Below are positions 27,991-37,000 of a stretch of DNA of 45,457 bases, in pieces; positions within the stretch are counted from its first letter, which is position 1; each line of letters begins with the position of its first letter. Position numbers and translations under genes: made by a program. Source of the DNA: Parvularculaceae bacterium. GTDB lineage: Bacteria; Pseudomonadota; Alphaproteobacteria; Caulobacterales; Parvularculaceae. Where the stretch lies: NCBI GenBank assembly GCA_013215175.1, contig JABSRH010000003.1, positions 1 to 45,457 on the forward strand. The letters run 5' to 3'. The notes beneath the pieces are model-generated. The model had not been told where the DNA came from. It did no database searches and saw only the letters and a list, made by a program, of their open reading frames with translations.

Positions 27991-28554
27991 TTACTTAGCC
28001 TGGTGGCGACGGCGGCGCGCGATGAGCGCAAGGCCGGCCAGCATCAGCGGCGCCGCGGCTGGTACTGGGATCGCGCGATCGACGGCCACGTCGAAGTTGA
28101 AGCGGGAATAGCCCACACCGGAAGCCGTAGAATTCTGATCGTCGAACACGATGCGGGTGATGCCGCTCAGGCCCGACACGTCGATAAAGGCATCAACGTT
28201 TGCGAAGAACGTCTGGCCTAGCAGTACGCCGTTGGCGTCGTAGTAAGACACGTCAACCACATCGCCCGTTTGGGCGCCATCGATGTAATAGGTCAGGTTG
28301 CTAATGGCGCTATCGAAGACGATCTCGGTGTCAGCCGCACAACCGCGCCCGAGAGAGCAGAAACCGTTAGCCACGCCAGCAGCGCCTGTGCCGACGATGA
28401 TGTTGCCGCCAGATGTGTTGGTGATGGTGGCACCATCAACCGTGATGCTATTGCCGTAGGTGCCTGAGCCGAAAGCGACAAAGTCGAGCTGAGCAGCCGA
28501 AGCCGTTGCGCCTAAAAAGAGTGCTGCCGCGGAAGCGACGATTTGTTTGAGCAT
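27991..28554 (-). CDS. Secreted protein with VPxPA-type C-terminal sorting signal
   Basis: Signal peptide MLKQIVASAAALFLGATASAAQ (ATG 28554 after GGGGG); C-term IPVPAAAPLMLAGLALIARRRRHQAK. Confidence 0.87.
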   Translation of the reverse strand: MLKQIVASAAALFLGATASAAQLDFVAFGSGTYGNSITVDGATITNTSGGNIIVGTGAAGVANGFCSLGRGCAADTEIVFDSAISNLTYYIDGAQTGDVVDVSYYDANGVLLGQTFFANVDAFIDVSGLSGITRIVFDDQNSTASGVGYSRFNFDVAVDRAIPVPAAAPLMLAGLALIARRRRHQAK

Positions 28555-28624
28555 GTTACCCCCTGAGGTTTGGTCCCCGCGCGCTAGCAGTTCATTAACC
28601 AAACCTCAAGCGGAATAAGTGTTT

Positions 28625-29362
28625 TTAAATCATAGCCACGCCGCCATTCACGTGGAGCGTTTGTCCAGTGACGTAGGCGGCTTCGTCGGAAGCCAGGTAG
28701 GCTGCCGCGCCTGCGATCTCTGCGGGCGTCCCCATCCGTGCGGCTGGAATGGCCTCGTTGATCTTGCCCTTCTGATCGTCGGTGAGCGCTTCGGTCATGG
28801 CCGTGGCAATGAAGCCCGGCGCGATGCAGTTGGCGGTGATACCGCGGCTGGCCACTTCGGCTGCAAGCGATTTCATCATGCCAATCATGCCAGCTTTTGA
28901 CGCTGCGTAGTTTGTCTGGCCAGGGTTGCCGGTCACGCCCACGACCGAGGTGATGCCGATGATCCGGCCGGTGCGCGCCTTCATCATGCCGCGCAGGCAG
29001 GCTTTCGAGAGGTGCCATGTCGCGGACAGGTTTACACGAAGCACCTCTTCGAGATCCTCCGGCTTCATCCGCATCATGAGGTTGTCACGGGTGATCCCGG
29101 CATTGGCGATGAGGATGTTCAGGCCACCCATCGCTTCGACGGCACGACCCGGCAATGCATCACACGCCTCAAGATCGGAAAGGTCAGCGGGCAAGATGTG
29201 GGCCCGTTCACCCAGGTCCGAAGCGAGCGCTTCGAGCTTGGCCTCGTTGCGGCCGGAAAGCGCGACGGTGGCGCCTTGAGCGTGTAGCGTGCGAGCGATG
29301 GCGTCACCGATGCCACCAGTGGCACCGGTGATGAGAGCGGTTTTGTTGGTCAAATCGAACAT
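28625..29362 (-). CDS. fabG: 3-oxoacyl-ACP reductase
   Basis: TGATGGIGDAIARTLHAQGA; NAGITRDNLMMRMK; YAASKAGMIGMMKSLA; PGFIATAMTEAL. Confidence 0.96.
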   Translation of the reverse strand: MFDLTNKTALITGATGGIGDAIARTLHAQGATVALSGRNEAKLEALASDLGERAHILPADLSDLEACDALPGRAVEAMGGLNILIANAGITRDNLMMRMKPEDLEEVLRVNLSATWHLSKACLRGMMKARTGRIIGITSVVGVTGNPGQTNYAASKAGMIGMMKSLAAEVASRGITANCIAPGFIATAMTEALTDDQKGKINEAIPAARMGTPAEIAGAAAYLASDEAAYVTGQTLHVNGGVAMI

Positions 29363-29393
29363 GTGCGCTGGTTAGGCGCGTCGGCGTGACGTG

Positions 29394-31160
29394 TCACCCC
29401 GCCGACTGCGCACCAGTAGTCGAAGCACTTGCTGCAGCCAGGACACGATCAATTTCACGCCGCAGGACGCTGGGCCGAAGTGGCTTGGTGACGTAGCCAT
29501 CGACGCCCGTCGCCAGCATATCCGCTCGGTCACTGTCTAACGCATCAGCTGTCACGGCAATGATCGGCGTCTGCGCACGCCCATCCGTCCGCCCACGAAT
29601 GGCTCTAACGACGCCCTCGCCGTCCAAGCGCGGCATGCGGCGGTCTACCAGCAAAAGGTCGAATTCACGGGTTTCGAAAAGCTCGAGAGCGATCTGCCCA
29701 TCGTCAGCGAACACCACGTTCGCCCCCCATGCGCTTAGGAACTCTGTCAACACCAATCGATTGACGACATTGTCTTCCGCGACGAGAATACACATCCCAT
29801 CAAGGTCTTTATCCGTAGACAGAGTGGCTGGCTTATGCGTGGTGGCAGAGGCGAATTCGGGCAACTCTAGCATAACCTCAAAGACTGTGCGGCCGTTGCC
29901 AGATTCAATCAGTTCAATGGTGCCGCCCATCAATTCCGTCAGTTGTCGGCAGATACTAAGGCCAAGGCCGGTACCGCCAAAGCGGCGCTGAGTGCCCCGC
30001 TCGCCCTGCTCGAAGGCCTCGAAGATATTCTCCTGCAAATGCTCGGGCACACCTTTGCCTGTATCAATCACTTGGAAACTGACCGACCTCGCCCCCACCA
30101 GCGAAGCACACAGCTCAACGCGCCCTTGATAGGTGAATTTAATCGCGTTCGAAACCAGGTTGTTGAGGATCTGGCGAAGACGCTGATCATCGCCGAAGAC
30201 TTGTTCTGGCAGATCATCAGCAATCTGAACCTGAAACTCCAAACCCTTGGCGATTGCGCTCTCTGAGTAGGTCCCGGCGACGGTTTGCAAGAGCGGTCGG
30301 ATCGCGAAGGGACGTCGCTCGATGGACAGCTTTCCAACCTCCATCTTTGACAAATCGAGAATGTCGTTGAGCAACGCTAACAGATGCTCACCGGAGCCCT
30401 GGATATTGTCCAGCAGCAACGCCTGTCTGTCCGACAGGGGACCCGGCGTGCGGGACAAGAGAGCTTCGGCCAGACCCAGCACGCCGTTCATAGGTGTACG
30501 GAGTTCGTGGCTCATGACCGCCAAAAATTCGCCCTTGGCCTGCGCGGCTTTTTCAGCGCGCCGCCAGGCTCGACCATAGCTCTCGAGCGCTCGCTGACCG
30601 CCATAGGACAGCGTAGCGCTCATGATGGTCGCAAGGATGAGAGCAAAGGTGGCCTGGAAGAAGCGCTGCTCAGCGCGGTCAGCGCTCCATTCGGGCCACA
30701 TCGGCGGAGACGCCATCGTAACGAGGAACTGCAACCAGAGCACCGCAGCAGCACAGAGGCCGATCACGAGGCCCGATCGCCACCCGCCGATGTATCCGGC
30801 CATCATCGGCGCCACGACAATGAAGGGCAGAAGGGCACTGTGAATGCCAACCTCGGTGCTAGCGATGCCAACACCGATAACCGAAACACCGCCGAATAGG
30901 ACGACGTAAAGGGGTGGAAACTTGATCCAACGTAGCAGGCAAGGAATGGTCAGGAAGAATACGACGAGGCCCGCTGATGTGTTGTGGTCTGCTGTCCACT
31001 CGCCGAACGTGTAGGTCATCCCCGCAAGGTTCAGCAGTTGAACCGCAGCAAAGACCCATCCGACGAAATAGGTCGCGCGCGCGCGTATGGCATCCCACGG
31101 CTCGAGATGTCGGCCGATGCGAAGGAACTGCTCATAGCGCTTTATAATCGCAACGAACAT
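29394..31160 (-). CDS. Hybrid sensor histidine kinase (multi-TM sensor, HisKA, HATPase_c, receiver)
   Basis: MSHELRTPMNGVLGLAE, NAIKFTYQGRVEL, GTGLGLSICRQLTELMGG; receiver DLLLVDRRMPRLDGEGVVRAIR; N-terminal about six TM helices. Confidence 0.93.
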   Translation of the reverse strand: MFVAIIKRYEQFLRIGRHLEPWDAIRARATYFVGWVFAAVQLLNLAGMTYTFGEWTADHNTSAGLVVFFLTIPCLLRWIKFPPLYVVLFGGVSVIGVGIASTEVGIHSALLPFIVVAPMMAGYIGGWRSGLVIGLCAAAVLWLQFLVTMASPPMWPEWSADRAEQRFFQATFALILATIMSATLSYGGQRALESYGRAWRRAEKAAQAKGEFLAVMSHELRTPMNGVLGLAEALLSRTPGPLSDRQALLLDNIQGSGEHLLALLNDILDLSKMEVGKLSIERRPFAIRPLLQTVAGTYSESAIAKGLEFQVQIADDLPEQVFGDDQRLRQILNNLVSNAIKFTYQGRVELCASLVGARSVSFQVIDTGKGVPEHLQENIFEAFEQGERGTQRRFGGTGLGLSICRQLTELMGGTIELIESGNGRTVFEVMLELPEFASATTHKPATLSTDKDLDGMCILVAEDNVVNRLVLTEFLSAWGANVVFADDGQIALELFETREFDLLLVDRRMPRLDGEGVVRAIRGRTDGRAQTPIIAVTADALDSDRADMLATGVDGYVTKPLRPSVLRREIDRVLAAASASTTGAQSAG

Positions 31161-31210
31161 GGAAACCCGCCTGGTTCGATCTAACGATCCTATCAGGGGC
31201 GGGTTTCCAT
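31159..31210 (-). promoter_or_regulatory. Inverted repeat covering the histidine-kinase start codon
   Basis: Minus strand ATGGAAACCCGCC-(26 nt)-GGCGGGTTTCCAT; perfect 13-bp arms (31198-31210 and 31159-31171); last two bases are AT of the kinase ATG. Confidence 0.6.
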
Positions 31211-31214
31211 CAGA

Positions 31215-32156
31215 TCAACTCGTCGTGAGCAGAGCCTGCGCGGCTTCGAGTTCTTTGGTCTCGCCGAAATTGCCTGCGCGCTTGTCACTGTCGATCTTTT
31301 TCATGAGGCCGGTGAGCACCTTCCCCGCGCCCAGCTCCACGAAGGTTTCGGCGCCCTGCTGTTTCAACGTCGCGATGCAGTCTTGCCAGCGCACACGGCC
31401 CGTGACCTGCTCGGTCAGCGTGCGGCGAATGTCGTCGGGCGAGCTGACGAGGGTCTGATCGATGTTGGCAATGATAGGCTTTGCGGGAGCCACGACGGCG
31501 GCTTCGGCCAGCGCAGCTGCCATTTTCTCTTGGGCGGGCATCATGGATTGGCTGTGGAACGCAGCCGATACGGGCAGCAGCATGGCCCGCTTGGCGCCCT
31601 TCTCCTTGGCCAGCACGCACGCTGCTTCCATCGCCGCTGTGGGGCCGGATAGGACCACCTGGCCCGGGCAATTGTCGTTGGCAATTTCGACGCCGGTTTC
31701 CTGAGCGACCGCTTCCACATCGTCGAGCGACAGGCCCAGCACTGCCGCCATGGCGCCCTCGCCCACTGGCATGGCGGACTGCATCGCCTCGCCGCGCAGG
31801 CGGAGCAGCTTCGCTGTGGTGGTCAGGTCAAAGCTACCGCCGCAGGCGTGAGCGGAATACTCGCCGAGACTATGGCCAGCGAGGCCTGCGACGTGATCTA
31901 GGGACAGCCCCGCCTCTGCTTGCAGAACGCGGAACGCAGCAACCGAGGCCGCCATGAGGGCTGGCTGCGCATTGGTGGTGAGCGTCAGGTCCTCTTGGCT
32001 CCCTTCGAACATCATGGCCGAGAGCTTCTGAGAGAGGGCCTCATCGACCTCGTCGAAAACGGCACGGGCGATAGCGAAGTTCTCCGCCAAGTCCTTGCCC
32101 ATCCCCACCTTCTGACTGCCTTGTCCGGGAAAAATCAGCGCAAGATGAGTGGTCAT
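31215..32156 (-). CDS. fabD: Malonyl CoA-ACP transacylase
   Basis: ALIFPGQGSQKVGMGKDLA; VAGLAGHSLGEYSAHACGGSF; PVSAAFHSQSM. Confidence 0.95.
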   Translation of the reverse strand: MTTHLALIFPGQGSQKVGMGKDLAENFAIARAVFDEVDEALSQKLSAMMFEGSQEDLTLTTNAQPALMAASVAAFRVLQAEAGLSLDHVAGLAGHSLGEYSAHACGGSFDLTTTAKLLRLRGEAMQSAMPVGEGAMAAVLGLSLDDVEAVAQETGVEIANDNCPGQVVLSGPTAAMEAACVLAKEKGAKRAMLLPVSAAFHSQSMMPAQEKMAAALAEAAVVAPAKPIIANIDQTLVSSPDDIRRTLTEQVTGRVRWQDCIATLKQQGAETFVELGAGKVLTGLMKKIDSDKRAGNFGETKELEAAQALLTTS

Positions 32157-32241
32157 GGGGCAGCTCCGTTGTTAACCAATCCCGGTCGAGTGAGGCGCGC
32201 CTATCGCAGACTGGCGCGCGAGGACAAGTCAGGGGTGGGGT

Positions 32242-33690
32242 ATGAGCCAAACAAAACCAGTCGCTAAGCGAGCCGCAAAGCCGGCCAATCCGCCGGAGAA
32301 GAGCATCACTTTGGGCGGTAAGCTGGTGCGTGTGATCATCGTGGCGGCACTTAGCTTCGTCCCGCTGATGATCGTTGGCACGGTGCTAGGCCTTCGAGCC
32401 GACTACGCACAGAACACTGTCTTCCAGCTGGAACAGAGCGTTGGCGGACGCCAAGCCGTGTTCGGCCCGATCATCATCGTCCCTACCAGTTGGGCGGAAG
32501 GCGCAGACCAGATCGAGGTTGTCGAGAACGGCCGGCGCGTTCTGCGGGTGCGGCAAAAGCCAGAAGCGATGATCTTCGTCCCCGAGACTGCCAAGGTTGG
32601 AGTGGGTCTCGAAACCACCTTGGCAGAAGCGTCGGTCTATTCAGCCATCGCCTATGAGGCAGGACTGTCATTCGACGCCACGTTCGACTTCACCAACCAT
32701 CCCCCGCTGGCCAAGGATCAAGTCTTCGAGTGGGATGCGGCCACGCTGATCGTCTATTTGGGCAACACCCGTTCCGTCCGGGTGCGCCCCGAACTGATGA
32801 TCGGTGAGGAGCGCTTGCCGCTCTACGCCTCGCTGGGCCTGGGTACGATCCTGACGCCCAATATGGGGAGCGCGCGGTCGAACTTCCCCATCGCGACGGC
32901 CGAAGGTCGCAACGGCTTTTCCGCGCAAATCGGTGAACTGATCGATCCGAACCAGCCCCTCAGCGTGTCCTCTGAGCTCCAGTTCGGCGGTGCTACCAAG
33001 TTGCGTGTGGCGCCGATCGGGCGAGATACCCAGCTCAGCCTGATCGCTGACGGGGTGCCAACGGCGTTGAACGACTTCCGTGCGGGCAGCATCGAGAACT
33101 TCCAAGCTGATGAAGAGGTCACAACCGGCTCTGTCGGACCTTACAGCACACTGCCGCAGAGCCTTTTCCAGCGTGATCTCTCCGACCGGTTGCTTGCGCA
33201 GCAACAATGGGAGATCACCTACGACAGTGAAGACGCTCGGCCTTATGAGGATCTATTCCGTGCGCTGCGCTATGGCTTCTTCCTGCTCGGCTTCTCGTTC
33301 CTGACACTGTTTATCTTTGATGCCTCCAGCAGCCGAGCCCTGCATCCTGGGCAATACTTCTTGCTCGGCCTTATTCAGTCCGTGTTCTATGCATTCTTGC
33401 TAGCGGTGGCTGAGTTCACCGGGTTCGGGCTTGGCTTTATCATCGCCGCAGTACCCACAGTGTTGATCACCGGCTACACCATTGCACAGGTCTTCCGGTC
33501 CTTCATCCGCGGTGTCGTCGGTGTGGTCGTCTTCGGTGCTTTCTATGCGGTGCAGTACTTCTTGATGGACAAGGCGGAGTACTCTCTGCTCGTGGCCACC
33601 GCCGCTGCGTTCGGCGCCATCGGGGTTTCGCTGTTGGTTACAGCCCGTCTGGATTGGGACAAGTTCGAGGGCACATCCAACGCTGACTAA
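32242..33690 (+). CDS. creD: CreD family inner membrane protein
   Basis: C-terminal multi-TM block LRYGFFLLGFSFLTLFIFDASSSRALHPGQYFLLGLIQSVFYAFLLAVAEFTGFGLGFIIAA. Confidence 0.82.
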   Translation: MSQTKPVAKRAAKPANPPEKSITLGGKLVRVIIVAALSFVPLMIVGTVLGLRADYAQNTVFQLEQSVGGRQAVFGPIIIVPTSWAEGADQIEVVENGRRVLRVRQKPEAMIFVPETAKVGVGLETTLAEASVYSAIAYEAGLSFDATFDFTNHPPLAKDQVFEWDAATLIVYLGNTRSVRVRPELMIGEERLPLYASLGLGTILTPNMGSARSNFPIATAEGRNGFSAQIGELIDPNQPLSVSSELQFGGATKLRVAPIGRDTQLSLIADGVPTALNDFRAGSIENFQADEEVTTGSVGPYSTLPQSLFQRDLSDRLLAQQQWEITYDSEDARPYEDLFRALRYGFFLLGFSFLTLFIFDASSSRALHPGQYFLLGLIQSVFYAFLLAVAEFTGFGLGFIIAAVPTVLITGYTIAQVFRSFIRGVVGVVVFGAFYAVQYFLMDKAEYSLLVATAAAFGAIGVSLLVTARLDWDKFEGTSNAD

Positions 33691-33696
33691 AGAAAA

Positions 33697-33720
33697 GCCC
33701 GATGGCCGGGGCCATCGGGC
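33697..33720. terminator. Bidirectional terminator between creD and the chemoreceptor gene (convergent)
   Basis: GCCCGATGGC-CGGG-GCCATCGGGC; AAAA on the left flank gives TTTT on the minus strand. Confidence 0.8.
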
Positions 33721-33748
33721 TTCGTCTCCCTAGACTGACGGTTTGCCC

Positions 33749-36607
33749 TTAGGCTGCGTCATCCACCGTATAGACACGATCGGTGCTCGAGCTGCCTTCC
33801 AGCTTGAAGGCTGCAACGAGGCGATCGAGGTTATCAAATTCCGTCTTTGCTCCGGAGATAGCGTGGCTGTTACGGTCCACGAGACCGTTGTTGCCTTGCG
33901 TTAGGCGGTCGAGATCGGACATCGCTGCGTTGATCTCGCGCAGGGTCAGGTTTTGGCTGTCCGTGGCTTGCGAGATCTCGTCGATGATGAGGACGTTCTG
34001 TTTCACCTCGTCGACGATGGCTTGCAGGTCTTCAGCAGCGCGGCCCACCAGCGTCACGCCGGACTTGATCTCTTCGTTGCTCTGGCCGATCAGCGTACCG
34101 ATCTCTTTCGAAGCGTTCGCCGTCGACTGAGCCAGGTTTCTCACTTCAGCAGCCACCACCGCAAAGCCTTTGCCTGCCTCACCGGCACGCGCGGCTTCCA
34201 CGGAGGCGTTCAGTGCCAGGAGGTTCGTTTGGAAGGCAATCGATTCAATCACCGATGTGATCTCGGTCACTTTCTTCGATGATTTCGCCACGCGATCCAT
34301 GGCCTCGTTGGCTTCAGACATCACCTGGCCACCCTCTTCGGCACGCTCTTGCGTCGCGCGAGCGCCGGAGCGCATGTCAGAGGTCCGTTTAGCGGTTTGC
34401 TCAACGGTCGTTGTAAAGCTCTGGAGGCTGGCCGACGTTTCTTCGAGCGTCGCGGCCTGGGTCGAGGTTTGTGACGACAGCTGATCAACGCCTTCCATAA
34501 GATCACCGAGCGATACGCCGACGCGACCGGATGTCTTGCGAAGATTCATCAGAACGTTCTTCAGACCATCCGCCGAGAAGTTAACACCGTCGCGCAAAGC
34601 AGCGAACGAACCTTCGAAATCACCTTCAACCCGCTTGGTCAGGTCACTATCCTGCAGGGCACGGAGGACCGTGATTGTCTCCTCCAGGTTGCCTTTGACC
34701 GTATCCACAAGGTTGTTGAGGTTACGTGCGAGCTCGTTGAGCTCCTCGTCGTCGAAGTTGGCTTCCACGGTCTTGCTGAAGTCGCCCTCTTGGGCCGCGC
34801 GGACCACGTCACCGATCGAGCTACCCAGTTGCTGGATCATCGCACGGCGAGCTTCTTCCATTTTGCGTTGCGCTTCAGTTTCACGCTGACGTTCACGCTC
34901 AGCGGCTTCCTCGCGTTCCTTCATGGCGCGCGCTTCAGCTTCAGCGCGTTCCTCGAGACGACGCTGCTCTTCTTCAGCCTTCTGACGAAGGGCAGCAGCT
35001 TCAGCTTCGCGCTGCTTCTCTTTCGCAATGCGTTCGCGCTCAGCAGCTTCGGCTTGGATCTGGCGCTCACGCTCTTCAGCGGCGAGCTGTTCCTCGCGGC
35101 GGCGCTCTTCTTCCTGACGCTGACGTTCAGCAGCGGCTTCACGTTCGAGGCGAGCCTGTTCTTCGGCTTCCGCTTTCTCACGCATCAAGCGCGCTTCTTC
35201 TTCAGCACGCTCACGGAGGGCTTCAGCCTCAGCTTCACGTTGACGCTCACGCGCTTCGAGCTCTTTGCGGGCAGCCTCTTCCTTGAGCTGACGCTCGCGT
35301 TCGGCAGCAGCTTCACGCTCTTGACGGGCCAATTCTTCAGCTTCGCGGCGCTCTTCCTCGGCTTTTGCTTCGGCTACGCGGCGTTGCTCGGCGGCTTCGC
35401 GCTCACGGCGCTCAGCTTCGATCTTCTCTTCCTGTGCAGCCAGCATGTCGTTGTGGACGATCTCGGCTTCGATGGCGTTCTTACGGAAGACTTCGAGAGC
35501 ACGAGACATGGTCCCGATCTCATCGTTGATTTTTAGACCCGCCACATCGACCGTCAACTGACCGTCGGCAACACCTTCCATCTCTCCAGCGAGCAAATCC
35601 ATCCGGCGAAGGATGCCACGATGGACATAGAAATAACCGAGGGCCACAGCCATCCCGACACTGATGATAGCGATGATCGATAGAATGATCATGTTCGCTT
35701 CCACCTTGGACAACGTCTCTTGGGAAGCTTGTTCAGCGGCCTCGCCGATTTCGGCCACCAACTCAGTGATGGCTTCGTTTTGGCGTGTCACCGCTGACGT
35801 CGCGGCGGAGCGCGCGACGGAAGCATTGCTGATGGCGGTCAGAGCTTGCTCACGCATGGCGAACAGGCCCGTTTCAGGCGCGCCAACCTCCAGGAATTGC
35901 TCGCTTAGCTCACGGACAGCTGGCGTTGCGGCATCCTGCAAAATCGCCAAGTTGATCTGTAGATCATCAGCGTAGACCGTGAACTCGTCATTGAGTGACC
36001 GGAGGGTCTCGAGATTTTCTAAGCCCACAGCATCGGCATATTGCGTCGCGATGACGTTGGCGGACAGGCCTAGGCGCAGCAGCGTCTCGATGTCGGCGGC
36101 GTCTGCCACGTCGACCGCATCTTCGACAGCGACCCGCAGATCGGCGAGAAGCGTGGCGGCGGTGGCGCGGTATTCGTTCTGTTCAGCAACGAAGCTGAGG
36201 TAATTCTGTTGGGCGGTATTCACCGAACGCGCAGCGTTCAGCAAGGCCACGCTGGCCTCTTCGAGGGCGATCAAATGGCCCTCACTGCTGGTCCCCTCAT
36301 CGAGTTGGCCGAGCAAGCGAGATGCGCCTTCGTAGCGCATCTCGAATTCTTTAAAGCTCTCCGCACGGACATCGTCACTGGTTGAACCAATGAGATCCGC
36401 GATATTGTCGCCCATGCGCTCAGACGCATAGGCGAGTCGGTTCGCGAGAGCCGCTTGGGGCAGTTTTGAAGAGCTGACCTGGCGAACGGCATCGGATGTG
36501 GCGTACAGAGCCACAACCGCCACCGCCAGGGCCACAATCTGTAACAACGCTGATACGGTTAAACCACTCAACAAACGTGTACGGATTGTCGTAAGTCTAC
36601 TCAACAT
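33749..36607 (-). CDS. Methyl-accepting chemotaxis protein with long charged helical insert
   Basis: N-terminal TM, HAMP-like region, about 200-aa E/R/K/A/Q helix, second HAMP-like region, signalling hairpin [40 protein letters not shown]. Confidence 0.93.
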   Translation of the reverse strand: MLSRLTTIRTRLLSGLTVSALLQIVALAVAVVALYATSDAVRQVSSSKLPQAALANRLAYASERMGDNIADLIGSTSDDVRAESFKEFEMRYEGASRLLGQLDEGTSSEGHLIALEEASVALLNAARSVNTAQQNYLSFVAEQNEYRATAATLLADLRVAVEDAVDVADAADIETLLRLGLSANVIATQYADAVGLENLETLRSLNDEFTVYADDLQINLAILQDAATPAVRELSEQFLEVGAPETGLFAMREQALTAISNASVARSAATSAVTRQNEAITELVAEIGEAAEQASQETLSKVEANMIILSIIAIISVGMAVALGYFYVHRGILRRMDLLAGEMEGVADGQLTVDVAGLKINDEIGTMSRALEVFRKNAIEAEIVHNDMLAAQEEKIEAERREREAAEQRRVAEAKAEEERREAEELARQEREAAAERERQLKEEAARKELEARERQREAEAEALRERAEEEARLMREKAEAEEQARLEREAAAERQRQEEERRREEQLAAEERERQIQAEAAERERIAKEKQREAEAAALRQKAEEEQRRLEERAEAEARAMKEREEAAERERQRETEAQRKMEEARRAMIQQLGSSIGDVVRAAQEGDFSKTVEANFDDEELNELARNLNNLVDTVKGNLEETITVLRALQDSDLTKRVEGDFEGSFAALRDGVNFSADGLKNVLMNLRKTSGRVGVSLGDLMEGVDQLSSQTSTQAATLEETSASLQSFTTTVEQTAKRTSDMRSGARATQERAEEGGQVMSEANEAMDRVAKSSKKVTEITSVIESIAFQTNLLALNASVEAARAGEAGKGFAVVAAEVRNLAQSTANASKEIGTLIGQSNEEIKSGVTLVGRAAEDLQAIVDEVKQNVLIIDEISQATDSQNLTLREINAAMSDLDRLTQGNNGLVDRNSHAISGAKTEFDNLDRLVAAFKLEGSSSTDRVYTVDDAA

Positions 36608-36646
36608 GTTCTGCCCCGTTGTTGGCGTGACCCGGAAGGGTTGCCG

Positions 36647-37000
36647 TTAGCCTTGAACCTTGAAGCGGATCGTCTTCAGGACGCCTTGCGCCGGCATGTC
36701 CTTTTCGAACTTCCAACGCTGCACAGCTTTGATGGCTGCCGTGTCGAAAATGCCAGCAGGATCCGCCGATACGACATTGACCGCAGCCACCGATCCGTCG
36801 GCGTTGACGTCGATGCTGACCGTCACAGACCCTTCGATGCTGCGACGCTCCGCCGCTCGTGGATAAGACGGCGGAACAGCTTTGACGACCGCTGGCTCCG
36901 CTTGAACCACTGCTGCTGCATGCGCCGTGGACAGTTGGAAACATCCCAGGGCGATGGCGCCCACCATCATCGAGCACGCGGTTTCTTTTGCGCTTTTCAT
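36647..37000 (-). CDS. Small TonB C-terminal-domain protein
   Basis: 117 aa; signal peptide ending AHAAA; PPSYPRAAERRSIEGSVTVSIDVNADGSVAAVNVVSADPAGIFDTAAIKAVQRWKFEK. Confidence 0.85.
   Translation of the reverse strand: MKSAKETACSMMVGAIALGCFQLSTAHAAAVVQAEPAVVKAVPPSYPRAAERRSIEGSVTVSIDVNADGSVAAVNVVSADPAGIFDTAAIKAVQRWKFEKDMPAQGVLKTIRFKVQG

Noticed and set aside
34790-35536. 248-aa plus-strand ORF rich in Phe/Leu/Ser
   Set aside because: It is the antisense of the E/R/K helical repeat of the chemoreceptor; its apparent hydrophobic repeats are a mirror artefact.
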